Shown here: positions 14,147 to 22,161 of the stretch, in pieces
Numbering within the stretch: the first letter of the stretch is position 1
Layout of the letters: every line of letters starts with the position of its first letter
Origin: an uncultured Lachnospiraceae bacterium
GTDB taxonomy: Bacteria; Bacillota; Clostridia; Lachnospirales; Lachnospiraceae
Length of the DNA stretch: 32,604 nucleotides
Reading direction: 5' to 3'
NCBI GenBank assembly: GCA_910588885.1
Contig: CAJUSQ010000016.1
Coordinates: 1 to 32,604, forward strand
Translations under genes and position numbers: made by a program
Notes under the pieces: model-generated
What the model was told of the DNA's origin: nothing
Databases searched by the model: none
The model's input: only the letters and a program-made list of their open reading frames with translations

Positions 14147-16794
14147 ATCCCGTCCTCCTTCTTTCCCATCATCGGAAGCCTTTCCTTCCTCCGGGAGGCC
14201 CCCACAGCCCAAATTCCCAAAGCGCTCCATAGCAGCCAGCCCCCGGCCGAAAGCGCCAGCCCTGCCTTTTCCAAAGGCGGCTCATACAAAATTCGAATTT
14301 CATGTGTGCCTGCAGACAACGGCACTCCAAGAAACGCCTGGTTCACTGTTTCTACCGGACACTCCTTTCCGTCCACCCAAACCCGGTAGCCCCGCTGGAT
14401 CGGAAACGAAGTAATCAGATAACCGTCTTTTGGCATCGTAATCATACCGTTGGCTTTCTCCCTTCCGGAAACTTCCCCGCCGTCTAAGGTACAGACTTCC
14501 CGGTTTCCCACAAAGGATGCATCCAGGCGGTACACCTCCAGATCACTGCAGGTAAAATCCCCCTGTGTTTTGACCTTGAATTCCGTAATTGGTTCCGTCC
14601 CGGACAAAAGATACGTAAAGACCGTATTTTGATTGGGATAGGGCGCCGAAGCCCCTGATAATTTATTCACAATCCCGTTAATGGAAATGGTAACCGCCGC
14701 ACGGGTATTTCGTTTTACACGAAACCGCACTGCCAGAATCTGATTTTCCAAAGGCTCCTTGGGAATCACCGTGAATTCCTGCCCGGAGCTTTCCTGAATC
14801 ACATAATCCTTTCCCTCCACGGGATTTATTTTCTGAAAATGGGAAACAAATTCCTGCTGCCCTCCGAGGTCTGTTTCCGCCTCTGCCGGAACAATGCCAA
14901 AGTTCACCAATGCTTCCAGATTTTCCGGGAATTCCAGCTTCCGATAGGCTTCCTCACTCATCCGCTCGCCGGTACCGTAACAGAGGGGGAGCACATCCTC
15001 CCGTTCTGCCAGCACCGCCCCGTTTTTCTCCGCCAAAACATGATAGCCGTCCGGAAGCATCTGTTCCGTTGTTTCCAGATACCGCACTCCCATCAGATAC
15101 AGGAAAAACGGATTCGCACGGTTATACAGGCCCACCCGGTTGTTATTGCCGATGGGATTTGCAATTTCGTCGTAGAAAAACCTGCTGTAAACCCCATTGC
15201 CCGTAGAGGTGTACATGGAAGTCCTCCCTGCCCCGTCTCCCAGCAGGCAGTTGGCAGTTTGATAAGAACTTAACAAACTGTCAAACCGGTACTCCTGCCG
15301 TTTGTAAACCTCCTGCCGTTCCTCCCGGGAAAAACGGCTGGGAGCCGCCTGCTCCCGGCGGATAAATTCATCGCCCCGGTGCAGTACCACCGCAAATATA
15401 AAGATCATGCTGCACATGGCAGCCAAAAGTCCCGCCAGCACATAGCCGCCAAACGTCCGCTTTCCTTCACACAACATCTGCCTGACTTCTTCGGCTGTCT
15501 GCCCAGGCGCAATGTCCGCTCTTTCCGGCAAAGCCGCCCTTTGGCTGCCTGCTCTTCCGTTCCACCAAAGGACGCCGAAAATCAGCAGGACAAATCCCGC
15601 GTCTGCCCAAATCCAGATTTCCCCCTGTTCCCGGTATTGCCACCAGGCTGCTGCGCCTGCCGGAAGCAGGCAGAAAAAAGAAGGCTTTTTCGAAAGCATC
15701 CAATATTCCTCCAGGGTTTCAATGGAAAGGAAAAGCACCAGGGGCAGGAAGGGAATCAATATTTTAGGCCGGTTATACAAAAACCCGTTCAAAACGAATG
15801 GAACCAGGCCGCAGACCAGGCTGAAGATCAAAAACGCTGCCAGCAGGCGTGCTCTCTTCCGGCACAGGGACAAAACCAGCAGAAATAAAACCAAAAGGGT
15901 CAATCCAAGCCCGTAGCCCCCGTACAGCAATGCATCAAAATCCCATCCGAACTCCCAGGGGTTCTTTCCGGCATTCCCGCCGTCCTTTCCGGCCGCGCAG
16001 CTTAAAATCGAAGCTGCCGTGGGAAGCAGCAGGACTCCGGCCATGGCCACGGAAGTCAGCGCAAAGCCCGCAAAACAGAGCGTCTGTCTTCCCCATTTCG
16101 CCAAAATTCCGGCCCATTCCCGTTTCCTTGCATTTCCGCCGCGTTTCCGCTTTCCCAAACACCGGTTCTCTCCCCATTCCGTCCGATACAGGAAAAACAA
16201 GTAAAGGACAAACAGCCCGGAAATCGCATAATAGTAGCTGTGCAGTTCCACCAAAAACATCATCAGCACCAGCAGCAGCCTTTTTCCCCACTTGCCCCGG
16301 TCCGGAATACAAAGCAGCGCTCCCAGCAAAAAGGGCATATAATTGACAAACATAATCTGCCGGTGGATTTGGAAAAAGCATCCGGCACACAAAAAAAGGA
16401 TTCCGCCAAAAAGGGCCATACGAGGCCCGCGTCCGTTTTTTCGTAAAAATATATAAAACAAAAGGACGCTGGTCAGATATCCGGCAATCGAATATGCCGT
16501 AATCAGATCCGCCATCGGCACATCCGGCAGCAGGCAGCCCAAAAGCACATCCGGCCGGAAATAGCCGTAATAGGAAAAATCATACACATTGCTGCCGCCG
16601 CCCAAAGGCAGCTGTCCCACCAGCAAGGTTCCCTCTGCCCTTATGGTCTGCCGCATGGTATCCGCAATGGACACATGCTGGGAAAACCAATCGCAGTCGG
16701 AGCCATACAGGCTGCCGGATTGCTTTGTAAGAAAAAGCAGCAGCACAGCCAAGGCCAGCAGTAAACATGGGTATCGAAAATTTGTTCGATTCAT
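14131..16794 (-). CDS. YfhO-family multi-membrane-span protein (likely surface-polymer glycosyltransferase)
   Basis: This 887-residue membrane protein has a first helix at about residues 10-24, then the YGSDCDWFSQHVSI and VYDFSYYGYFRPDVLLG loops typical of YfhO proteins. About a dozen helices extend to residue 500. A large non-hydrophobic, probably extracellular domain spans about 500-850, and one final helix precedes the basic tail SRRKERLPMMGKKE. In Bacillus and related bacteria YfhO works with a CsbB-type GT2 and a GtcA/GtrA flippase to add sugars to lipoteichoic acid on the outer face. All three classes are adjacent here, so the same role is inferred. An AGAGGA site precedes ATG. Confidence 0.88.
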   Translation of the reverse strand: MNRTNFRYPCLLLALAVLLLFLTKQSGSLYGSDCDWFSQHVSIADTMRQTIRAEGTLLVGQLPLGGGSNVYDFSYYGYFRPDVLLGCLLPDVPMADLITAYSIAGYLTSVLLFYIFLRKNGRGPRMALFGGILFLCAGCFFQIHRQIMFVNYMPFLLGALLCIPDRGKWGKRLLLVLMMFLVELHSYYYAISGLFVLYLFFLYRTEWGENRCLGKRKRGGNARKREWAGILAKWGRQTLCFAGFALTSVAMAGVLLLPTAASILSCAAGKDGGNAGKNPWEFGWDFDALLYGGYGLGLTLLVLFLLVLSLCRKRARLLAAFLIFSLVCGLVPFVLNGFLYNRPKILIPFLPLVLFLSIETLEEYWMLSKKPSFFCLLPAGAAAWWQYREQGEIWIWADAGFVLLIFGVLWWNGRAGSQRAALPERADIAPGQTAEEVRQMLCEGKRTFGGYVLAGLLAAMCSMIFIFAVVLHRGDEFIRREQAAPSRFSREERQEVYKRQEYRFDSLLSSYQTANCLLGDGAGRTSMYTSTGNGVYSRFFYDEIANPIGNNNRVGLYNRANPFFLYLMGVRYLETTEQMLPDGYHVLAEKNGAVLAEREDVLPLCYGTGERMSEEAYRKLEFPENLEALVNFGIVPAEAETDLGGQQEFVSHFQKINPVEGKDYVIQESSGQEFTVIPKEPLENQILAVRFRVKRNTRAAVTISINGIVNKLSGASAPYPNQNTVFTYLLSGTEPITEFKVKTQGDFTCSDLEVYRLDASFVGNREVCTLDGGEVSGREKANGMITMPKDGYLITSFPIQRGYRVWVDGKECPVETVNQAFLGVPLSAGTHEIRILYEPPLEKAGLALSAGGWLLWSALGIWAVGASRRKERLPMMGKKEDGICLES

Positions 16795-16820
16795 GGTCGA
16801 TTCCTCTTTTCTGGTATTTT

Positions 16821-16860
16821 GCGGGCTCCCAAAACGCCCGCCTCAATGGATACCATTATA
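16821..16860 (-). promoter_or_regulatory. Promoter -10 and 5'-UTR hairpin of the YfhO operon
   Basis: On the minus strand a perfect TATAAT (16860-16855) has only weak -35 candidates about 16-17 bp upstream. Just inside the expected transcript, GCGGGC and GCCCGC (16821-16826 and 16836-16841) form a 6-bp G+C stem with a 9-nt loop, about 27 nt before the ATG. It could stabilise the transcript or slow early elongation. Confidence 0.5.
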
Positions 16861-16985
16861 TTAAAATACCTTTCTTAAAATCTCCCAAAAGAAAATCTAA
16901 AGAATTCTTAAGAAAAACTGAAACCCCAGAAATCAAAGACCCGCTGATCGCGGGAATCCGTTACGCTTCCAACAGCGTCCCCTTG

Positions 16986-18335
16986 TCACAATACATTCTT
17001 CGGTCCGAAAGCCCTTTTCCTTCTTCTCAGTAAAGCTGCCAGCCCCACCCCATCAGCCAGAAACCAGCCGATGGGCACCGCAGCCCAGATTCCGGCCGTT
17101 CCGACTCCCGGGATTGAGGAGAAAGCATAAGCCAGCGCTACCCGGCTTCCGAGAGACACTACGGTCAGAATGACGGACATTCCCGGTCTTTGGATGGCCC
17201 GGAAATAGCCGTAAAACAAAAATAAAAACCCGATCAGGCAATAAAAAGCCCCTTCGATTCTAAGATACTGCATCCCCACTGCCAAAGCCTCCGTTTCCCC
17301 GGCTTCAAAGAACAGCAGCAGCAGCTCCCGGGCAAACAGGCAGACCCCGGCCGAAATCAGAAGACAGAACACCAGTGTGCATGTAACGGCTTTCCTGCTC
17401 CCGGTCCGAATCCGTTCCTCCTGCCCGGCGCCGAAGTTCTGGGCCACGAATGTGGAAAAGGCGTTTCCGAAATCCTGTACCGGCATATAGGCAAAGGAAT
17501 CTATTTTCACTGCCGCCGCAAAAGCCGCCATTACCACCGGGCCGAAGCTGTTTACCAGGCCCTGCACCAGCAGGATCCCGAAGTTCATAACCGACTGCTG
17601 GACACTGGTCAGAAAAGACAGATGGAACAGCTCTTTCATCAGGGAAGTATCCCACTTCCGGTTCTCCCGCCCGATCCGGAATTCCGGCATTTTCCAAAAA
17701 GTATACAGAAAAATCCCGGTCCCCGACAAAAACTGGGACGCCACCGTCGCTGCCGCCGCCCCTTCAATCCCCCATTGAAACGAAAGGACGAACAGCAAAT
17801 CCAGCAGAATATTTGCCGCAGCAGATACCCCCAGAAAAATCAGGGCCACCAGGGAATTTCCGGCCGCCCGCTGTATGGATGCAAAATAATTATACAAAAA
17901 AATCGCGCCGATGCCCCAGAAAATAATCCACAAATAGCTGCGCATCATGCCGTATACCTCTTTTGGAACCTTTAAAAAGCCTAAAATCCCGTCCAGCCCG
18001 GCAAAAACCGCCCCCATTAAAACCAGCGTCAAAAGCCCGATCAGCATAAAGGAAAGAAAAATCCCCTGCTTCATGCGCCCCTCGTCCCCTTTTCCATAAT
18101 AAAGGGAGATCAGCGTACCGCTTCCCATACACAGCCCCAATAAAATCGAATTTAAAAATGTCATCAACGTATAAGAAGCGCCTGCTGCCGCCAACGCCTC
18201 TTTTCCTACAAAACGTCCAACGATCAACGTATCTGTAATGTTATAAGTCTGCTGCAGAAGATTGCCCAGTATCATAGGCAGCGCAAACAGCAGCAGCGTC
18301 TTTGTAATGTTTCCTTTTGTTAAATCCTGTGTCAT
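16986..18335 (-). CDS. MATE-family multidrug/metabolite efflux transporter (1)
   Basis: This protein of about 449 residues has twelve hydrophobic helices in two homologous halves, beginning MTQDLTKGNITKTLLLFALP. MATE proteins export cationic or aromatic compounds in exchange for Na+ or H+. The ORF is open to a GTG at 18347, but TGAGGA 6 nt before ATG 18335 favours the internal start. It follows the second MATE gene with a gap of under 30 nt and is probably co-transcribed with it. A weak 5-bp CCCGC/GCGGG hairpin near 16943-16957 lies after the stop, but only a broken T-rich stretch follows. Confidence 0.92.
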   Translation of the reverse strand: MTQDLTKGNITKTLLLFALPMILGNLLQQTYNITDTLIVGRFVGKEALAAAGASYTLMTFLNSILLGLCMGSGTLISLYYGKGDEGRMKQGIFLSFMLIGLLTLVLMGAVFAGLDGILGFLKVPKEVYGMMRSYLWIIFWGIGAIFLYNYFASIQRAAGNSLVALIFLGVSAAANILLDLLFVLSFQWGIEGAAAATVASQFLSGTGIFLYTFWKMPEFRIGRENRKWDTSLMKELFHLSFLTSVQQSVMNFGILLVQGLVNSFGPVVMAAFAAAVKIDSFAYMPVQDFGNAFSTFVAQNFGAGQEERIRTGSRKAVTCTLVFCLLISAGVCLFARELLLLFFEAGETEALAVGMQYLRIEGAFYCLIGFLFLFYGYFRAIQRPGMSVILTVVSLGSRVALAYAFSSIPGVGTAGIWAAVPIGWFLADGVGLAALLRRRKRAFGPKNVL

Positions 18336-18361
18336 TTCAATCCTCACTCAACTGCTTTCCC

Positions 18362-19717
18362 TTACCCGCCGTCTTCCGCCGGAAGCCTCCGGTACACGGT
18401 CAGCCACATCGTAAAGAAGCTGGCCAGGCCGCCAATGGCGTTGGAAATAGGTTCTGCCAAAAACACCCCCTGAATCCCGAACCCCAGCCCCGGCAAAAGC
18501 AGCGTCAGGGGGACGACGATCACGGCCTTTCGAAGCAGGGAAAAGAAAATGGCCCACTTCGCATAGCCCAGGGACTGGAACACCGACTGTCCCGCAAACT
18601 GAAACGCCATAAAGAAAAACCCGAAAAAGTAGATTTTTAAAGCCTCCGGCCCTGCTTCCTGCATAGCCGCATCATTGGAAAATACGGCAATCAGCTGCCG
18701 GGGAACGGCCATGACCACCATCCAGGCCACCATTGTATAAGTAATCCCCGTAAGGGCGGAAAACCGGATACCCTGCCGGACCCTGCCGTAAGCCCTGGCC
18801 CCGTAATTATACCCAAGCACCGGCTGCGCACCGCTGGCCACACCGCCCACCGGAAGGGAAAGTACCTCCCGCACCGAATTTAAAACCGTCATAATCCCCA
18901 CATACAAGTCCCCGCCATAGCTTTGCAGCGTTGCATTGCATACCACCTGCACCAGACAGTTGGTCCCCTGCATAATAAAGCCCGAAGCCCCCAGGCTCAT
19001 AATATTTTTCACCAGTCCCCATTGAAGCTTCAGGTTTCTTCGTTTTATTTTTAACAAAGCCCGCTTTCCCGTCAGGAAACACAGCACCCATACGGCAGAC
19101 ACCAGCTGGCTTATTACCGTAGCCAATGCCGCTCCGCCCACGCCCATATCCATCTGAAAAATGAAAATCGGATCCAGGATCAGATTCAGCGCTGCCCCCA
19201 ATACGGTTGTCAGCATCCCGATCTTTGGAAACCCCTGGGCATTGATAAAGCCGTTCAGCCCGGTGGATACCATTGAAAAAGCCGTTCCCAGCAAATAAAT
19301 GCGCAGGTACTGATCTGCATACACATAAGAAGCGTCACTGGCTCCGAACAAATACAGAACCGGACGCCGGAACAAATAGCAGAGTGTAAAGAGCAAAACC
19401 GAGCTTCCCAGCAGGAGTGAACAGACGTTCCCTAATATTTCCTCCGCCTTCTCTTCCTCCCGGGCGCCTCTGGCAATGGAAAACAACGGGGTGCCTCCGG
19501 TGCCGAATAAATTCGTAAAAGCGGCAATCAGCGTAACGATCGGAAAGGTCAGCCCAATCCCGGTCAGCGCCGTATTGTCCGCCCCGGGCAAATGTCCGAT
19601 GTAGATCCGGTCTACTACATTATAGAGAAGCTGTACCAGCTGAGCCAAGGTCAGCGGTATGGCCTGGGAAACAATATTCTGCCAGACCCTGCCTTTTGAA
19701 AAATCATTTGCCGTCAT
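18362..19717 (-). CDS. MATE-family multidrug/metabolite efflux transporter (2)
   Basis: This 451-residue, twelve-helix transporter starts MTANDFSKGRVWQNIVSQAI and shows MATE features in both halves (QLLYNVVDRIYIGHLPG near residue 30, GYNYGARAYGRVRQG near 275). It is the promoter-proximal member of a two-MATE unit. The two proteins are clearly diverged in sequence, so this is not a recent duplication, and they may form a pair with different substrates. The ribosome-binding site is a weak GGGAAA. A strong promoter lies at 19754-19782. No regulator is adjacent. Confidence 0.92.
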   Translation of the reverse strand: MTANDFSKGRVWQNIVSQAIPLTLAQLVQLLYNVVDRIYIGHLPGADNTALTGIGLTFPIVTLIAAFTNLFGTGGTPLFSIARGAREEEKAEEILGNVCSLLLGSSVLLFTLCYLFRRPVLYLFGASDASYVYADQYLRIYLLGTAFSMVSTGLNGFINAQGFPKIGMLTTVLGAALNLILDPIFIFQMDMGVGGAALATVISQLVSAVWVLCFLTGKRALLKIKRRNLKLQWGLVKNIMSLGASGFIMQGTNCLVQVVCNATLQSYGGDLYVGIMTVLNSVREVLSLPVGGVASGAQPVLGYNYGARAYGRVRQGIRFSALTGITYTMVAWMVVMAVPRQLIAVFSNDAAMQEAGPEALKIYFFGFFFMAFQFAGQSVFQSLGYAKWAIFFSLLRKAVIVVPLTLLLPGLGFGIQGVFLAEPISNAIGGLASFFTMWLTVYRRLPAEDGG

Positions 19718-19753
19718 TTTCTTTTCCCGTTTCCCTTTCTGTTCTTCCCAAAA

Positions 19754-19782
19754 AGTATAGCAAAACCACCTATTTTCGTCAA
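19754..19782 (-). promoter_or_regulatory. SigA promoter of the MATE pair
   Basis: On the minus strand TTGACG (19782-19777), a 17-bp spacer and TATACT (19759-19754) with an extended TG motif (TGCTATACT) lie about 37 bp before the start codon. Confidence 0.7.
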
Positions 19783-19850
19783 CTCAGATACGCCGCCCAA
19801 TTTTTCTTCTGTTTTTTCAAAAATCTCTGTTTTTTCCAGTAAATACGTTG

Positions 19851-19856
19851 TATAAT
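19851..19856 (+). promoter_or_regulatory. -10 element of the glycogen debranching gene
   Basis: A perfect TATAAT lies 46 bp before ATG 19903, with only a T-rich, weak -35. Two copies of TCTGTTTTTTC (19808-19818 and 19826-19836), 18 bp apart, lie just upstream and cover the -35 region. Confidence 0.5.
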
Positions 19857-19902
19857 AGAACAATAGGAGAATTTTTTGCAAGATGTGCGAAAGGAGTATA
19901 CC

Positions 19903-22038
19903 ATGAAGCATGAAACAGAAATCGTTAGCCCCCGCAGGGCTGCAAAACAATTGATGCAGGACGAGGTGTCAAAACAGGCGCTGCCCCGCAGCATCCATCT
20001 GGTGCCTATGGATTATCTGGACGGCTTTTCCGTACGTCCGGGCTTTTACGAAATCAACGGCGCCACCGCAATCCCCGGCGGCGTAAACTTCACTGTCTAT
20101 TCCCATGGGGCCACCTCTATTGAGCTTCTGCTGTTTCGACGGACCGAGCAGGAGCCCTTCGCTGTGCTTCCGTTTCCCCAGCACTACCGCATCGGAAATG
20201 TCTATTCCATGATTGTATTTAAGCTGGATATCCAGGAATTTGAATATGCCTACCGGGTAGACGGCCCTTACGATCCTTCCAAAGGACTGATTTATGACCG
20301 GAGCAAGTATCTGCTGGATCCTTATGCCAAGGCGGTAACCGGCCAAAGCCGCTGGGGCGTAACCGGCCCCCAGGGACAGCATTACCGCGCCAGGGTCGTA
20401 AAGGACGACTTTGACTGGGAGGATATCGCCCCGCCCCTGATTCCCATGGAGGATCTCATTATTTACGAGCTTCATGTCCGGGGCTTTACCATGCATGAAT
20501 CCTCCGGCGTAGAACATCCCGGTACCTTCGCAGGATTGATGGAAAAGATCCCTTACCTGCTGTCCTTAGGTGTGAACGCCGTGGAGCTGATGCCGATTTT
20601 TGAATTTGATGAAATGCTGGATTACCGGGAAAAAGACGGCAAGAAGCTCTACAACTACTGGGGTTATAATACCGTCAGCTTTTTTGCCCCCAACACCAGC
20701 TATACGGCCAGCACCGAATACAACCGGGAAGGGAACGAACTGAAAAATTTAATCCAGGCATTTAAGCAGAACGGCATCGAAGTATACCTGGACGTGGTAT
20801 TCAACCATACGGCAGAAGGAAATGAGCAGGGGCCCTTCTTTTCCTTCAAGGGCTTTGACAACAACATCTACTACCTTCTGACCCCCAACGGAGATTATTA
20901 CAATTTCAGCGGCTGCGGCAATACCTTAAACTGCAACCATCCCATCGTGCATCAGATGATTTTGGACTGTTTAAGATACTGGGTAACGACTTACCGGGTG
21001 GACGGCTTCCGCTTCGACCTGGCCTCCATTCTGGGCCGTAACGAAGACGGTACGCCCATGAACAAGCCGCCGCTTCTGCAGGCTATGGCCTTCGATCCCA
21101 TCCTGGGGGATGTGAAGCTGATTGCGGAAGCCTGGGATGCCGGGGGACTGTACCAGGTAGGCAGCTTCCCCTCCTGGAACCGCTGGGCCGAATGGAACGG
21201 AAGGTATCGGGACGACGTACGCCGGTATTTAAAGGGGGACGAGGGCATGGCGCAGGCCGCAGCCATGCGTATCATCGGCTCCCGGGATATTTATGAGGTG
21301 AATTCCCGGAAAAACGCCTCCGTGAACTTCATTACCTGCCATGACGGCTTCACCTTGTATGACCTGTTTTCCTATAACGAAAAGCACAATGAGAAAAACG
21401 GCTGGGAAAACACGGACGGGGCCGGCAATAATGACAGCTGGAACTGCGGCGTAGAAGGAGATACCGACGACCCGGAAATCAATTCCCTGCGGCATCGGAT
21501 GATCCGCAATGCTTTCGCCATTCTGATGTGCAGCCGGGGAATTCCCATGTTTTTAGCCGGAGACGAATTCTGCAACACCCAGTTCGGCAACAACAATGCC
21601 TATTGTCAGGATAATCTGACCTCCTGGCTGGACTGGAACCTGTTAGAGCAGAATCAGGATATTTTCCGGTTCTTCCAAATCATGATTCGATTCCGGAAGG
21701 ATCATCGGATCCTGCGTACCAACCTGAGCAACGGCGCCTGCGGCTTCCCGGACGTAAGCTTCCACGGCGTCAATCCCTGGCAGGAACAGTTTACCGATTT
21801 TGACCGGTATATCGGCGTCATGTTTGCCGGGCAGGAGCCTTACTCCAGGCCCCAGGTCATCTACGTCGCTTCCAACGCCTATTGGGAATCCTTGGACATC
21901 ACCCTGCCGGAACTGCCGGGCACGATGGTTTGGAAGCTGGCCGTGGATACCTGGAATACGGAACTGTCTCCCTGCCGGACCTCCCGGGACCGTTTCTGCA
22001 TCCAACCCAGAAGCGTAATGGTCTGGATCGGGGAATAA
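19903..22038 (+). CDS. glgX: Glycogen debranching enzyme / isoamylase type (GH13)
   Basis: This 711-residue enzyme hydrolyses alpha-1,6 branch points of glycogen or related alpha-glucans. An N-terminal CBM48-like domain (about 45-150, PGGVNFTVYSHGATSIELLL) precedes the GH13 barrel. The catalytic set is complete: nucleophile Asp372 (YRVDGFRFDLAS), acid/base Glu409 (LIAEAWD) and Asp481 (TCHDGFTLYD). DVVFNHT marks the barrel strand before the active site. AAGGAG 7 nt upstream supports ATG 19903; an earlier in-frame ATG at 19876 has no good site. It stands alone between divergent MATE genes and a chemoreceptor, without other glycogen genes nearby, so its physiological partner genes are elsewhere. 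A pullulanase-like activity cannot be excluded. Confidence 0.92.
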   Translation: MKHETEIVSPRRAAKQLMQDEVSKQALPRSIHLVPMDYLDGFSVRPGFYEINGATAIPGGVNFTVYSHGATSIELLLFRRTEQEPFAVLPFPQHYRIGNVYSMIVFKLDIQEFEYAYRVDGPYDPSKGLIYDRSKYLLDPYAKAVTGQSRWGVTGPQGQHYRARVVKDDFDWEDIAPPLIPMEDLIIYELHVRGFTMHESSGVEHPGTFAGLMEKIPYLLSLGVNAVELMPIFEFDEMLDYREKDGKKLYNYWGYNTVSFFAPNTSYTASTEYNREGNELKNLIQAFKQNGIEVYLDVVFNHTAEGNEQGPFFSFKGFDNNIYYLLTPNGDYYNFSGCGNTLNCNHPIVHQMILDCLRYWVTTYRVDGFRFDLASILGRNEDGTPMNKPPLLQAMAFDPILGDVKLIAEAWDAGGLYQVGSFPSWNRWAEWNGRYRDDVRRYLKGDEGMAQAAAMRIIGSRDIYEVNSRKNASVNFITCHDGFTLYDLFSYNEKHNEKNGWENTDGAGNNDSWNCGVEGDTDDPEINSLRHRMIRNAFAILMCSRGIPMFLAGDEFCNTQFGNNNAYCQDNLTSWLDWNLLEQNQDIFRFFQIMIRFRKDHRILRTNLSNGACGFPDVSFHGVNPWQEQFTDFDRYIGVMFAGQEPYSRPQVIYVASNAYWESLDITLPELPGTMVWKLAVDTWNTELSPCRTSRDRFCIQPRSVMVWIGE

Positions 22039-22041
22039 AGA

Positions 22042-22076
22042 TTGCTTTTTTCCTGTTTTTTCAGTATAATTATACT
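22042..22076 (+). promoter_or_regulatory. Promoter with a 14-bp palindrome before the chemoreceptor gene
   Basis: TTGCTT (22042-22047), a 17-bp spacer and TATAAT (22065-22070) fit a SigA promoter directed at the chemoreceptor. The -10 is embedded in the perfect palindrome AGTATAATTATACT (22063-22076), so a dimeric regulator could cover it; the palindrome may also be chance AT-richness. Confidence 0.5.
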
Positions 22077-22161
22077 TAGAGACATTTTTTTCATAAACAT
22101 ATGAAATGAGAGGGAATTTCTTCCCGGCGATACTTTTCGCAGAAAGGCAGGTTACTATCTT

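Noticed and set aside
14147..14230. N-terminal extension of the GtrA protein from 14230
   Set aside because: The extra residues are charged and glycine-rich, and a good ribosome-binding site lies before ATG 14146.
22077..22161. Riboswitch upstream of the chemoreceptor
   Set aside because: The leader is too short and shows only a GGGAA/TTCCC hairpin; no c-di-GMP riboswitch core is visible.
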